Shown: piece after piece, positions 1-8,743 of the stretch
Position numbering within the stretch: the first letter of the stretch is position 1
How the letters are laid out: every line of letters begins with the position of its first letter
Assembly: GCA_009833045.1 (NCBI GenBank)
Contig: WUUP01000007.1
Location: forward strand, 221,041 to 285,040
Reading direction: 5' to 3'
Source of the DNA: Saprospirales bacterium GYS_P2D
GTDB lineage: Bacteria > Bacteroidota > Bacteroidia > Chitinophagales > Saprospiraceae
Length of the DNA: 64,000 nt
Made by a program: the position numbers and the translations under genes
Notes under the pieces: model-generated
Databases searched by the model: none
Seen by the model: the letters and a program-made list of their open reading frames with translations, nothing else
Told to the model about the DNA's origin: nothing

Positions 1-264
1 AATATCTATGGTATCACCGTAGGCCTCTATAGTCTTCGCCTTGAGCTCATTGATCTCTTGGAGATTAGATAAATCTGCTTTGACAGCGATAGCTTCTCCA
101 CCTATAGCTTTGATCTCAGCTACGGTCTGATTAGCGGCATCCTCTGAGCTATAATAGTTCACGACCACCTTAGCGCCTTCTTTGGCGAGCTGCATGGAGA
201 TTGCCTTGCCGATGTCTCTGGCGCCACCTGTGACTACTGCTATCTTTCCTTCGAATTGGCTCAT
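1..264 (-). CDS. SDR-family oxidoreductase, partial (C-terminus beyond the left edge)
   Basis: An ATG at 264 opens a frame that runs off the left edge of the window. The first 88 residues begin MSQFEGKIAVVTGGARDIGK, which carries the TGxxxGxG dinucleotide-binding motif of classical short-chain dehydrogenases, followed by the expected alternating strand/helix pattern (a VVVNYY strand, then a VKADLSN segment). The catalytic Ser-Tyr-Lys region lies outside the window. It follows another SDR gene by 42 bp on the same strand, at the distal end of the alginate operon. I infer a role in uronate or 2-keto-3-deoxy sugar metabolism (DEH reduction or a related step). The substrate cannot be fixed from this fragment. 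Confidence 0.85.
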   Translation of the reverse strand, partial: MSQFEGKIAVVTGGARDIGKAISMQLAKEGAKVVVNYYSSEDAANQTVAEIKAIGGEAIAVKADLSNLQEINELKAKTIEAYGDTIDI

Positions 265-306
265 TTTCTATTTTTTTCAGTTAGTTCAGTAATTAGTAGT
301 TCCGTA

Positions 307-1071
307 TTAAATGCCCAGTGCCTGACCACCTCCGATCTGGATAGTCTCAGCTGTCAAGAAGGAAGCATCCGTACTGACCAAGAATGATACGACGCCTGCC
401 ACATCTTCTGGCTGACCCAGTCTTTTGAGCATGATGTTATTAGCCCATGATTTGAATACCTCTGGCTTAGTTGATTTGATCTGCTTATGAAAATCTGTAT
501 CAATCGTCCCTGGAGAGACCGCATTGACTCGGATGCCATACTCTGCGAGATCCTTAGCCAGTGCTCTGGTGATCGTATGTACCGCAGCCTTGGATGTGCC
601 GTAGATACCTGCACCTGGCCCTCCAGCATTCCAGCCAGCATTTGAGGTATAGTTTATGATAGTCGGGTTTTCTCCTTTCTTCAGATATGGGATCGCCGCT
701 CTCGATGCGAAGAATACTGAATCCAAATTGAGCGCCATGACAAAGCGATAAAACTCAGTAGTCATCTCCTCAAATCTCGATCTACCACCCAGACCTCCAG
801 CATTATTGATGAGGGCATCGATTTTTCCGTATTTCTCACCTATTTTTTTGATATTCTCTGTCACGGCTTCCTCCTGAGTGACATCAAATCCATAATACTC
901 TGCGTCGATACCTTCTGCCTTTAATTCATCTACTCTTTTGGCACCCTCTTCATGATTGATTCCGTTGATACACACTGTGTATCCATCTTGGCCCAGTCTT
1001 TTAGCCACTGCCAATCCTATACCTCCAGTAGCTCCTGTCACGATTGCTACTTTCCCTTTATTCGTACTCAT
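307..1071 (-). CDS. SDR oxidoreductase, probable DEH (alginate monomer) reductase
   Basis: A 254-aa classical short-chain dehydrogenase. It shows the cofactor motif TGATGGIG near residue 13, NNAGG near residue 90, a catalytic YGTSKAA (Tyr-x-x-x-Lys) near residue 158, and the usual PG-T segment after it. In alginate operons of Bacteroidota a SDR of this size reduces 4-deoxy-L-erythro-5-hexoseulose uronate (DEH) to 2-keto-3-deoxygluconate with NAD(P)H. That assignment here rests on the neighbours (PL6, PL17, KdgF-like cupin, uronate transporter), not on substrate-specific residues. A second SDR follows immediately, so the two may differ in cofactor or substrate. Cytoplasmic, no signal peptide. 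Confidence 0.8.
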   Translation of the reverse strand: MSTNKGKVAIVTGATGGIGLAVAKRLGQDGYTVCINGINHEEGAKRVDELKAEGIDAEYYGFDVTQEEAVTENIKKIGEKYGKIDALINNAGGLGGRSRFEEMTTEFYRFVMALNLDSVFFASRAAIPYLKKGENPTIINYTSNAGWNAGGPGAGIYGTSKAAVHTITRALAKDLAEYGIRVNAVSPGTIDTDFHKQIKSTKPEVFKSWANNIMLKRLGQPEDVAGVVSFLVSTDASFLTAETIQIGGGQALGI

Positions 1072-1156
1072 ATTATCTTAGTTGTTTTACTCGATTTTGG
1101 AGACCTTTTGATCTCCTTAGATTTGTTTTTATTTTGATTTAGAATGTTCTCTTAAC

Positions 1157-2458
1157 TTATTTAGGCTTGAGTGCTTCTATCCTCGGACAGAGCAGCCATA
1201 CTGCAGTCAAAGCAATGAACGCCAAAGCACCTCCGATTAAAAATGCTGGTAGATAGTTTCCTCCTTTGGTGATGAATGGTACTAAGAAAGTCAAGCCTGC
1301 TCCTGCCAGTTTAGCCGCAGTACCTGCGAATCCTGATAGTGTACCTACCACCTTGCCACTGAATAAGTCACTCGGTATGGTCTGCACATTCCCTATGGCA
1401 GTCTGAAAGCCAAATAGCAAAACTGCCATGATCAAAACCGCATTCATAGCAGTACCTGGAGCTCGGAGCAATACAAAGCAAGGGATCATGATCACACAGC
1501 CTAAGGTGATGACCACCTTTCTGGTTTTATCGATGGACCAACCTGCTCCGAGCCTATTTTGCGCTAATAATCCCCCAAACCATGCACCAATCATGGCACC
1601 TACATATGGTAGCCAAGCTGTGAAGGCAATCTCCTTAACATTCATACCATATACATCGCCGAGATAGATCGGTATCCATGATATGAATAGCCACCAGATC
1701 GGATCGAGAGCAGCAGAGGCAATGATGACGCCCCAAGTCTCTTTATGTGATAGGAGTTTACCAGTATTCGGATTATATCCTTCATCATAGGTGCCATCAT
1801 CATTGAGGTCTTGATTCTCCTGTCCGCTGAGGATATAGTTTCGTTCACTCTCTGAGAGCCATGGGTGATTCTTAGGATCAGATTTGACCAAATAAAACCA
1901 TGGAATCAACCATAGAAATCCTAATACACTCACCGTAATGAATATAGACTGCCAGCCTAAGTAAGCGGATAATACACCGATGATAGGATAGGCTACTATG
2001 CCTCCAATCGCCGCACCAGAATTAAAAATCCCTTGTGCGAAAGCTCGCTCTTTAGTCGGAAACCACTCAGCATTTGCTTTTGCGGCTCCTGGCCAGTTGC
2101 CCGCCTCAGCTACACCGAGTATAGCTCTGATGATCGAAAAACTCAACATCCCCTGTGCAAAGGCATGCAAGAAGGTAGCGATCGACCAAAATCCAATCGA
2201 AAGGGCAAAGCCAATCCGAGTCCCAATCCAGTCAAAGATCTTACCAAATAGCGTCTGACCAGCTGCATATGAGAGTATGAATACTGTCATGATGGATCCA
2301 TAGATCACATTAGTCTGATCCGAGTCCATATCGGGGAATAGATCAGCTGCTATGTCCTGCCATAAGGCACCAAAAGCCTGTCGATCAATATAATTGATGA
2401 CCGCTGCTAATGCTACGAGCCCTACGACCCACCATCTTAATCCGTTGACCTTTTTCAT
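1157..2458 (-). CDS. MFS transporter, hexuronate/DEH permease (ACS family-like)
   Basis: A 433-aa, very hydrophobic protein with about 12 predicted membrane segments and a central hydrophilic loop of about 40 residues (around positions 200-240). The N-terminus GLRWWVVGLVALAAVINYID and the motif R(T)RIGFALSIGFWSIATFLHA are typical of the anion:cation symporter branch of the major facilitator superfamily, which includes the ExuT and GarP uronate transporters. It overlaps the upstream cupin gene by 4 bp (start and stop in ATGA), so the two are translationally coupled. In this operon it most likely moves unsaturated uronate monomers or DEH across the inner membrane after PL17 has acted in the periplasm. 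Confidence 0.88.
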   Translation of the reverse strand: MKKVNGLRWWVVGLVALAAVINYIDRQAFGALWQDIAADLFPDMDSDQTNVIYGSIMTVFILSYAAGQTLFGKIFDWIGTRIGFALSIGFWSIATFLHAFAQGMLSFSIIRAILGVAEAGNWPGAAKANAEWFPTKERAFAQGIFNSGAAIGGIVAYPIIGVLSAYLGWQSIFITVSVLGFLWLIPWFYLVKSDPKNHPWLSESERNYILSGQENQDLNDDGTYDEGYNPNTGKLLSHKETWGVIIASAALDPIWWLFISWIPIYLGDVYGMNVKEIAFTAWLPYVGAMIGAWFGGLLAQNRLGAGWSIDKTRKVVITLGCVIMIPCFVLLRAPGTAMNAVLIMAVLLFGFQTAIGNVQTIPSDLFSGKVVGTLSGFAGTAAKLAGAGLTFLVPFITKGGNYLPAFLIGGALAFIALTAVWLLCPRIEALKPK

Positions 2459-2844
2459 ATTTCTTGGTCTGGCTCTGATTGGCGGAGCTCCATACCGAGA
2501 AAGTCTTCTCTCGATGGGCTGAAGACATCCACCAAGATCCCGGGCTTAGTGCATACACATCCATGCCATAGCCAAGGCAATACATAGAACGAGTCGCCCT
2601 GTCTCAGTATCCTCGTCTCACCATCTATCGTCATCTCAAACTCTCCACTCTCCACATATGTCACCTGACTGTGATAATGTCTATGCGTCTGTCCTACTGC
2701 TCCGGTATCAAATTTTGCTTTGACCAGCATGATCTGCCCGTCATAGCCCATCACCTGTCGGGTGAGTCCCGGTGCTACCTCTTCCCATTCTTCTTCCGCT
2801 CCTATGAAAAAGCCTTTCGTTGGTTTAATATTTAAATCTTTCAT
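2455..2844 (-). CDS. kdgF: KdgF-like cupin, unsaturated uronate lineariser
   Basis: A 129-aa single-domain cupin. The metal-binding motif is visible as HRHYHSQVTYVESGEFE (His-x-His ... Gln ... Glu side) around residues 56-72, and the second cupin motif ends in PWLWHGC around residue 93. KdgF proteins catalyse ring opening of 4,5-unsaturated monouronates (from pectin or alginate lyases) to the linear keto form DEH. Size, cupin motifs and position between the PL17 lyase and the uronate permease all fit. It starts 3 bp after the PL17 stop and overlaps the MFS gene by 4 bp. The symbol follows the family and the context; other small cupins cannot be excluded from sequence alone. Confidence 0.8.
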   Translation of the reverse strand: MKDLNIKPTKGFFIGAEEEWEEVAPGLTRQVMGYDGQIMLVKAKFDTGAVGQTHRHYHSQVTYVESGEFEMTIDGETRILRQGDSFYVLPWLWHGCVCTKPGILVDVFSPSREDFLGMELRQSEPDQEI

Positions 2845-2847
2845 TAG

Positions 2848-5019
2848 TTATTTATTATCAGTTATAGTAGTCTGTCCTGTCTGCCTATCAATCGTCACCG
2901 CTATACTACCGCCACGCTGCAGAGTGATGACTATCTCCAATGATGACTCATCGTAGCCTCTCAACGATACACTCTCGATCGCTGTATAAGGATGTATAGG
3001 CACCTCTGTCCGAGCAGAGTATATCCCATGGGACTCGATGGCTGCTAAAAATGCAGTGCTCTTTGTCTTTTTTCGCTGATGTATGAGCATTTCATCTTTG
3101 CGTAGATTGAAGTCTGGATCATTCGCTCCTAAGCGGGCTATGATAGCCGCATCTCCTACCTGACTCGCACCAGTGATCGTGTAAAACTGCTTGTCCTTCA
3201 TCCAGTTGAACTGATATCCATCATCAGCTAAATCACCGATCGCCTCCTGATACAAGTGTTGATAGCCGTGATCCTCTCCCATCACATCATGTGTGCGCTC
3301 ATACTCCCAGCTCGTAGTCATCACATGCTCTGCATATTGATAGGCCATCTCATAGTCATGAGCATCATCACTCACCACTTCATAAAAATCAATCAAGAGT
3401 GGCCTCACGAATGCTTCATGTCTAAGAAGTAATAATGTACGATCCATCGTCACCCCAGCATATGCAGAGGTATCCATAGCACGTGCACACTGAGCATCTG
3501 GATTAGACACATTGAAATATACAGGTATAGCATGTTCATTCTTAGCCTGATCATACTTGCCGCCAAACTGTGAAGTACGATCCATGATCAATCCATTATG
3601 AGCAATGGTTTGCTTGGCCCAGCTAAAGTTTTCTGGGAGGTATCTCCCTCCTGCTTTTTGATCAATATTGACCCATCTGGCGGCACCATAGTCCTGTAGC
3701 ACCTCAGTATCCCCATCATATATCGCATAGGACAGTCGATCATAGTGACCATGTCCGAGACCCTGAGCTGCATATTTGAATATGACATTGTATTCATTTT
3801 CTCCCTCTCCTTGGCGGAGAATACCAATAGCTCCTTGATCTCCATTTTGTCCATCCGTGAGTTGTATCGCAGGCTTAGCGAATGGTCGCTCAGGCAGCCT
3901 CTCCATTGCACGAGCTACGGCGAGTCCACTATCGGATAGATCTACTCTGCCCTGCAGTCGTGCAGCATCTATGAATACTGGATCCATTGATACTTGATAA
4001 GCAATATTGAGCGCAGAGATGACACTACCTGCTTTGATAGACATACCTTTTTGGGCATCGTTTATTGGAAAAAATTCACCTTTAGCGTCTGTCTGGTATA
4101 GTAGCGCTTGGACCGCCTTGATCAGTAGGCCTTCACGATATTCAAATACTTTTAAATCGGGACGGTGCTGCTCCAGCGCTCGAGCAAACTCCATGAACGG
4201 TAGCATAGCATAGCGTTGATAGTAGGGCCCCTCAGTGTAGTAGCCATCAGGCGAGAAGGCATGATCTAACTGCGCAAAAAATCCTGCTTCGGACTTTCCA
4301 TTTTCATAGATGTAGCCTCCGTCATTATCCTTAGCGAGATCATTGACATCGCTGAGCTGCAGACCATAGAGTGATCGCTGTATAAGCTCCTCATCCTCCA
4401 TCACGAGCCCTATCATACCTACGGCAGCATTGCCCCATGTACTATGATTGTGCACTCGATTAAAGAATTGCGGATTTTCGACAGAAATAAAATCTGCGAA
4501 GGGTCTAAAGAGTCTCTTTTCTAAGTCTTCTTCTTCCTCCTCTGAGAGGTATGGCAGGATGTCCTCATAGCCTTGAGCAGTTGCTACGAGCCAGTTAGCA
4601 TCATTGAGGCACTGCCAGAAAACTCGACCCGTAGAATAAGATCGATCGGTAGGATGTATCGGCCATGTGGTATATCTATCTGCGTAGATCATCAGCATGT
4701 CACGGACATACTGAGCATATCGCTCATCGTCTGTGAGACTATAGAGTGCTCCTGCGAGCTTCATGTATTTGTAGTTAGCCTTGTGGACTTCATGGGTATA
4801 GCCACCTGCCATGTCTTTGGGTGTCGGCACGTCTATACCTGCCTCGATAGCGGCATCGACTTGATGTTTTGCACTACTTATGGCTTTCTCAAAAAGAGGT
4901 GGATATACTCGACCCTCAACTATAGGCTCAGATGTAGAGTCGATTAAAGGTTGAGCCTTCTGTGCACAGCTCATGAATGCCATCACTAACATCAACGTTA
5001 TGTAGCTGTATAATCTCAC
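2848..5019 (-). CDS. PL17 exo-oligoalginate lyase, lipoprotein
   Basis: A 723-aa protein with an N-terminal lipoprotein signal (MRLYSYITLMLVMAFMSC, lipobox Cys at 18). Residues of about 60-400 form an alginate-lyase alpha/alpha toroid. The segment FNRVHNHSTWGNAAVG and the segment YYTEGPYYQRYAMLPF match the Asn/His and catalytic Tyr regions of PL17. The C-terminal half (about 400-700) is a heparinase II/III-like beta-sheet domain with GHGHYDRLSYAIYD. PL17 enzymes release unsaturated monouronates from oligoalginate ends. The lipid anchor places it in the periplasm or on the surface. It abuts the PL6 gene with no spacer and precedes the cupin by 3 bp. Confidence 0.93.
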   Translation of the reverse strand: MRLYSYITLMLVMAFMSCAQKAQPLIDSTSEPIVEGRVYPPLFEKAISSAKHQVDAAIEAGIDVPTPKDMAGGYTHEVHKANYKYMKLAGALYSLTDDERYAQYVRDMLMIYADRYTTWPIHPTDRSYSTGRVFWQCLNDANWLVATAQGYEDILPYLSEEEEEDLEKRLFRPFADFISVENPQFFNRVHNHSTWGNAAVGMIGLVMEDEELIQRSLYGLQLSDVNDLAKDNDGGYIYENGKSEAGFFAQLDHAFSPDGYYTEGPYYQRYAMLPFMEFARALEQHRPDLKVFEYREGLLIKAVQALLYQTDAKGEFFPINDAQKGMSIKAGSVISALNIAYQVSMDPVFIDAARLQGRVDLSDSGLAVARAMERLPERPFAKPAIQLTDGQNGDQGAIGILRQGEGENEYNVIFKYAAQGLGHGHYDRLSYAIYDGDTEVLQDYGAARWVNIDQKAGGRYLPENFSWAKQTIAHNGLIMDRTSQFGGKYDQAKNEHAIPVYFNVSNPDAQCARAMDTSAYAGVTMDRTLLLLRHEAFVRPLLIDFYEVVSDDAHDYEMAYQYAEHVMTTSWEYERTHDVMGEDHGYQHLYQEAIGDLADDGYQFNWMKDKQFYTITGASQVGDAAIIARLGANDPDFNLRKDEMLIHQRKKTKSTAFLAAIESHGIYSARTEVPIHPYTAIESVSLRGYDESSLEIVITLQRGGSIAVTIDRQTGQTTITDNK

Positions 5020-7269
5020 TTATCTGAGTGTTTTTACGTTTTCTCGTGTGTAGTTAGGATCATTAGAGCTGATACCTTCACTCTTTGAGAAGTTAGTATT
5101 ACGTACGTTGATGACAGGCTCTCCTACTATGAGGTGTAGATTGAGCTTCTTAGACGCCTCGAATGAAAGCTGATCCAATTCAGCGAGCTGTACTCCGTGA
5201 AGGTATACTGACGACTGATGACGATTTCGCTTATCATGACCTACATTATCTAATGTCGAATCAGTCATATCGATGATAGGACCAAATGTACTCTCATCAC
5301 GACCTCCTCTATAGAGCGTCACTGCCGTACCTCCTATATCTTTGAACTCACAGCCATCGATCAACACATTTTCTACATTGTAAATACCTATGTCATCGGT
5401 CTCCTTGTCCATATTGAGCACGTGACCTGTGATATTGCTGAATGTACAATTCACTAGTCCTATACTATCGGCGAAAGTATTCTTGTAGACTCTGAGCACA
5501 TTGAAGCTATGATTGACATCTAAGTCCATGAAATCACAATCCTCAGCAAAAAACTTATAGTTATTGATCATGCTATAGCGAGAGGTACGGACCACACTAT
5601 TGCCCGCATAGTCATCGCACTCCGCTCCTGATACTAAGATGCCTTGCATCTTGAGAGAGCCTCCATTTTCTATATTGAATAGTGATGATCGCTCAAACGT
5701 AATATTTGCTTTATCATCAGCAGCGCCTCTCACCGTTAGGGTATGAGTCAGGTCTACCGACTTACTCTGATGATACTTACCACCTGGTACCAGCTGCAGG
5801 ATATCACCTACCTGCGACTTTTTGACAGCCTCAGAGATAGTGTTTTCTCCTTCAGGTACATTGATTACTTTACCCGTATTAAATTTTATACGGTAGTCCT
5901 TCTTAGGATACCAGCTCACGCCAGTATTCTGAGCATTCGGTCTATCTATACTTGTGTCGGGTCCGATATCTTTGCCTACAGGCAGTTTCAGACCATCTTT
6001 CTCTGTCCATTCGAGCTCTTTATGAGCGAAGCCTCGCTTGATCTCTTTCCCCTTGTAGCTCGGGTAAGCCAAATTGGGACTCAAAATATTATCCTGAAAA
6101 TCAATGCCACTCACATCATCGTATACGGTGAATACCTCATCTTTTTCAGTATTGTAGATGATATTATTACTCATCTCCGTCGTGATAGGAGCAGCGCTTC
6201 GCTCTGCATCAGCTCCAGCACATAGCTGAATATAGTCGCTGTCTATGATGAGATTGTCAGTAGCTCGACTATCCTGCACTTGAAAGTATCTATTGATCGG
6301 AGAGTTAGGGACGCCATTCATGATGACGAGAGCGCCTCTGAATCTGTAGCCTGTGAGACCTTCGCAGTAGTTATTCTTGACGGTCTGACTTTCATTGATG
6401 ATACGGATACCGCCAGTGTTTGCTTTTTTATTTCCAAAGAAATAGTTGTTTTCCACGAGTGTCTCATTACCATGACGCATCGTGAGCGTGCCCTGACATT
6501 CTAAGAAAGTATTGTTTCTGAATGTATTCTGACAGGACTTATTAGAGATGATCTCATGCTCTCCATTGCATCTCTCGAAGTAGTTGTCTTCGACGAGCGT
6601 TTTAGAGTTTTTGAGTGAATAGTGGCTCGTACCTATCCGTAGTGTCTCACCACCATTAGATCCGAGGATCGGATGGTAGCCAAAGTAGTTATGATCGATG
6701 TGGTGATCATTTTCTTGACTCGCTTCATTATTGAGCCTTACGGCCAATGTCACACCACGATTTCGCTTTCCGACGAGATAGTTGTGATCAAAGCGATTAT
6801 TCTTACCATAGATGCCTACCCAGTAGTCAGCGTCAAAGCGCTCTGATGGATTATAATCCTCTATGACACATTCTGTCACCCTACAGTTATTGCAGAGTAG
6901 TTCTTTATTCTTTTTGAATGAGATCACCTCACCAGTAGGAGTATGACCATTGCGGAAAACCAGGCCCTCGACGTGTATGAATTCTCCAGCAATGCGGAGA
7001 TTGGACTGACCTTCGAGAAATACTTTTCCTTTTTCTTGGACAGTGAGCGTGATAGGATTTTCAGCTGTGCCTTGGCCAACCAGTTCGAGCTCTGTATCTG
7101 TCCATGTTCCATTGGCCAAAACTATTTTATCTCCAGGCTCAAGATCTTTGACAGCTTCGTTAAACTCTTCTATTGATTGGACCATGGTACCATCTGAAAT
7201 AGTAGTGAATTCACAGGCGACCGCTAGCAGTAGACTCCAGAGTAGTAGGCTTATTACAGTGATTCTCAA
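5020..7269 (-). CDS. PL6 alginate lyase (chondroitinase B-like), lipoprotein
   Basis: A right-handed beta-helix lyase of the PL6 family. The N-terminal parallel beta-helix carries NGGETLRIG, then EIISNKSCQNTFRNN (catalytic Lys) and GTLTMRHGNETLVENNYF (catalytic Arg), the signature of chondroitinase B and PL6 alginate lyases. A second beta-helix of about 250 residues follows. The frame is open back to a GTG at 7317, but that start lies in a strong intrinsic hairpin (7295-7318). I prefer the TTG at 7269, which gives about 749 aa and a clean lipoprotein signal (ITVISLLLWSLLLAVAC). No ATG is available nearby. The gene abuts PL17, suggesting coupled production of endo- and exo-acting lyases. Confidence 0.9.
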   Translation of the reverse strand: MRITVISLLLWSLLLAVACEFTTISDGTMVQSIEEFNEAVKDLEPGDKIVLANGTWTDTELELVGQGTAENPITLTVQEKGKVFLEGQSNLRIAGEFIHVEGLVFRNGHTPTGEVISFKKNKELLCNNCRVTECVIEDYNPSERFDADYWVGIYGKNNRFDHNYLVGKRNRGVTLAVRLNNEASQENDHHIDHNYFGYHPILGSNGGETLRIGTSHYSLKNSKTLVEDNYFERCNGEHEIISNKSCQNTFRNNTFLECQGTLTMRHGNETLVENNYFFGNKKANTGGIRIINESQTVKNNYCEGLTGYRFRGALVIMNGVPNSPINRYFQVQDSRATDNLIIDSDYIQLCAGADAERSAAPITTEMSNNIIYNTEKDEVFTVYDDVSGIDFQDNILSPNLAYPSYKGKEIKRGFAHKELEWTEKDGLKLPVGKDIGPDTSIDRPNAQNTGVSWYPKKDYRIKFNTGKVINVPEGENTISEAVKKSQVGDILQLVPGGKYHQSKSVDLTHTLTVRGAADDKANITFERSSLFNIENGGSLKMQGILVSGAECDDYAGNSVVRTSRYSMINNYKFFAEDCDFMDLDVNHSFNVLRVYKNTFADSIGLVNCTFSNITGHVLNMDKETDDIGIYNVENVLIDGCEFKDIGGTAVTLYRGGRDESTFGPIIDMTDSTLDNVGHDKRNRHQSSVYLHGVQLAELDQLSFEASKKLNLHLIVGEPVINVRNTNFSKSEGISSNDPNYTRENVKTLR

Positions 7270-7289
7270 TGTTGTTCTTTTTGGATGAG

Positions 7290-7318
7290 AAAAAGGTGCT
7301 CGCTCTATTACGAGCACC
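7290..7318 (-). terminator. Intercistronic terminator/attenuator between susD1 and PL6
   Basis: On the minus strand GGTGCTCG (7318-7311) pairs perfectly with CGAGCACC (7302-7295) around an 8-nt loop, and five Ts follow (7294-7290). This is an intrinsic-terminator geometry in the middle of the operon, just after susD1 and before the lyase genes. Partial termination here would make susC1D1 more abundant than the downstream enzyme mRNA. The left flank GTTTTTCATACG also precedes the terminator after PL7 (12391-12420). Confidence 0.7.
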
Positions 7319-7431
7319 TCTTCTGCGTATGAAAAACTATATCTAAAAAAACGTATAAGTTATATGATGACTCAGTAATCAATATTCAGACTGACGCATC
7401 ATCTTTTTATCTGTCTATCAGATAGCTATTC

Positions 7432-8733
7432 TTAATAGCCATCATTTTGCGTGATCACACCAAAACTGGCTAAGACTTCTGAAACAGGAATCGGAAACAA
7501 ATAGTACCGGCTATCGATTGATTCTCCCATCTCTGCATTCACTGTTCCCGTTCTTACTAAATCAAACCAACGTTGGCCTTCAAAAGCCAGCTCAAGTCGT
7601 CTCTCATTGGCTATGGCTTGTCTTAATTCTGATTGTGACGAGGCAGTCGTTTCAGCCAATCCTGCTCTAACCCGAATCTTGTTTAACTCTACAACTGCAT
7701 TTGCTGATTTTCCATTTTCATTTAGAGCTTCAGCATACAGCAATATCACATCTCCTAATCTGAGCTCAATCCAGTCATGATCGGGGCCTCCTGTCTGAGG
7801 AAATTTAGGAGATGCCATTCTTTCTGCATCTATATTAACATCTCTCCTTAGATCTCCTGGACTATTATCAAAAGCTGCTACTAAATCGGTATCAAGTGGA
7901 TTCAATGATTTAGTATCAAGCCCACCATACCAAGACCAAAATTCAGAGAATCCATATTCGTCTGAAATAGAACTGGACACTTGAGTTGCAAAAATGATTT
8001 CGGAATTCAAATCATTATCCACTCCAAATATATCTGCATAGTTAGATTGTAAACTAATACCAGCTGCAGCAGCTCCAGTAACAACAGCCGACAGATGGGT
8101 CTCAGCATTCGTAAAATCACCCAACTGCATAAAAACCTTACCAAGCAATCCTTGAGCAGCTAATTTTGATGCCCTGCCATTGACATTAGTAGATGTCAGT
8201 GCTGCAATAGCATCTGTCAAATCAGGGATTATAACACCGTTGTAAATGTCTGATGCTGGCTGTCTCACAAGGATTGACTCGTCTGTCGTACTCGGAGTTC
8301 CCGACAAATTGACTGGAACCGCTCCAAAGACTCTTACCAATTTGAAATAAGACAGCGCTCGTAAAAATTTAGCCTCACCTACTTCTATAGAGTTGGTTGA
8401 ATTTTCAATTACATTATTAGCACTTAATATAGACTTATATAACGCTGTATAAAAAGGTCCAAAAAATTGATCTTCCATGGAGGTCAGATTCGGACTAAAA
8501 ATGTCAAACTCCGTATATGGAGGTTCCAACATCAATGCATTATCTGCTCGAAAATCTCCCATCACAGCCATAGGAGTGACAGATCCGAGTTGATAATAGT
8601 AAGCCGCATTTAATACTCCTTCGTAATCAGACAAAGAATCTGAACTGGCAATATTTGGTGGAAATTGATCTAAGTCACTGTCACATGCAGTGATTAATAG
8701 CATTGACAAGATGATTATATATATTCCTTTCAT
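7432..8733 (-). CDS. SusD-like glycan-binding lipoprotein (SusD1)
   Basis: A 433-aa RagB/SusD family protein. It has a lipoprotein signal (MKGIYIIILSMLLITAC, Cys at 17) and a TPR-like fold signature: ARAEALNENG-type helices near ILLYAEALNENGKSANAV and the C-terminal ERRLELAFEGQRWFDLVRTG block that is near-universal in SusD proteins. It binds oligosaccharide at the outer surface and caps the cognate SusC barrel. It starts 10 bp after susC1 ends. Context makes alginate oligomers the likely ligand. It is shorter than SusD2 (479 aa) and diverged from it, so the two pairs probably prefer different oligomers (for example different length or M/G content). Confidence 0.92.
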   Translation of the reverse strand: MKGIYIIILSMLLITACDSDLDQFPPNIASSDSLSDYEGVLNAAYYYQLGSVTPMAVMGDFRADNALMLEPPYTEFDIFSPNLTSMEDQFFGPFYTALYKSILSANNVIENSTNSIEVGEAKFLRALSYFKLVRVFGAVPVNLSGTPSTTDESILVRQPASDIYNGVIIPDLTDAIAALTSTNVNGRASKLAAQGLLGKVFMQLGDFTNAETHLSAVVTGAAAAGISLQSNYADIFGVDNDLNSEIIFATQVSSSISDEYGFSEFWSWYGGLDTKSLNPLDTDLVAAFDNSPGDLRRDVNIDAERMASPKFPQTGGPDHDWIELRLGDVILLYAEALNENGKSANAVVELNKIRVRAGLAETTASSQSELRQAIANERRLELAFEGQRWFDLVRTGTVNAEMGESIDSRYYLFPIPVSEVLASFGVITQNDGY

Positions 8734-8743
8734 TATTCCTTAT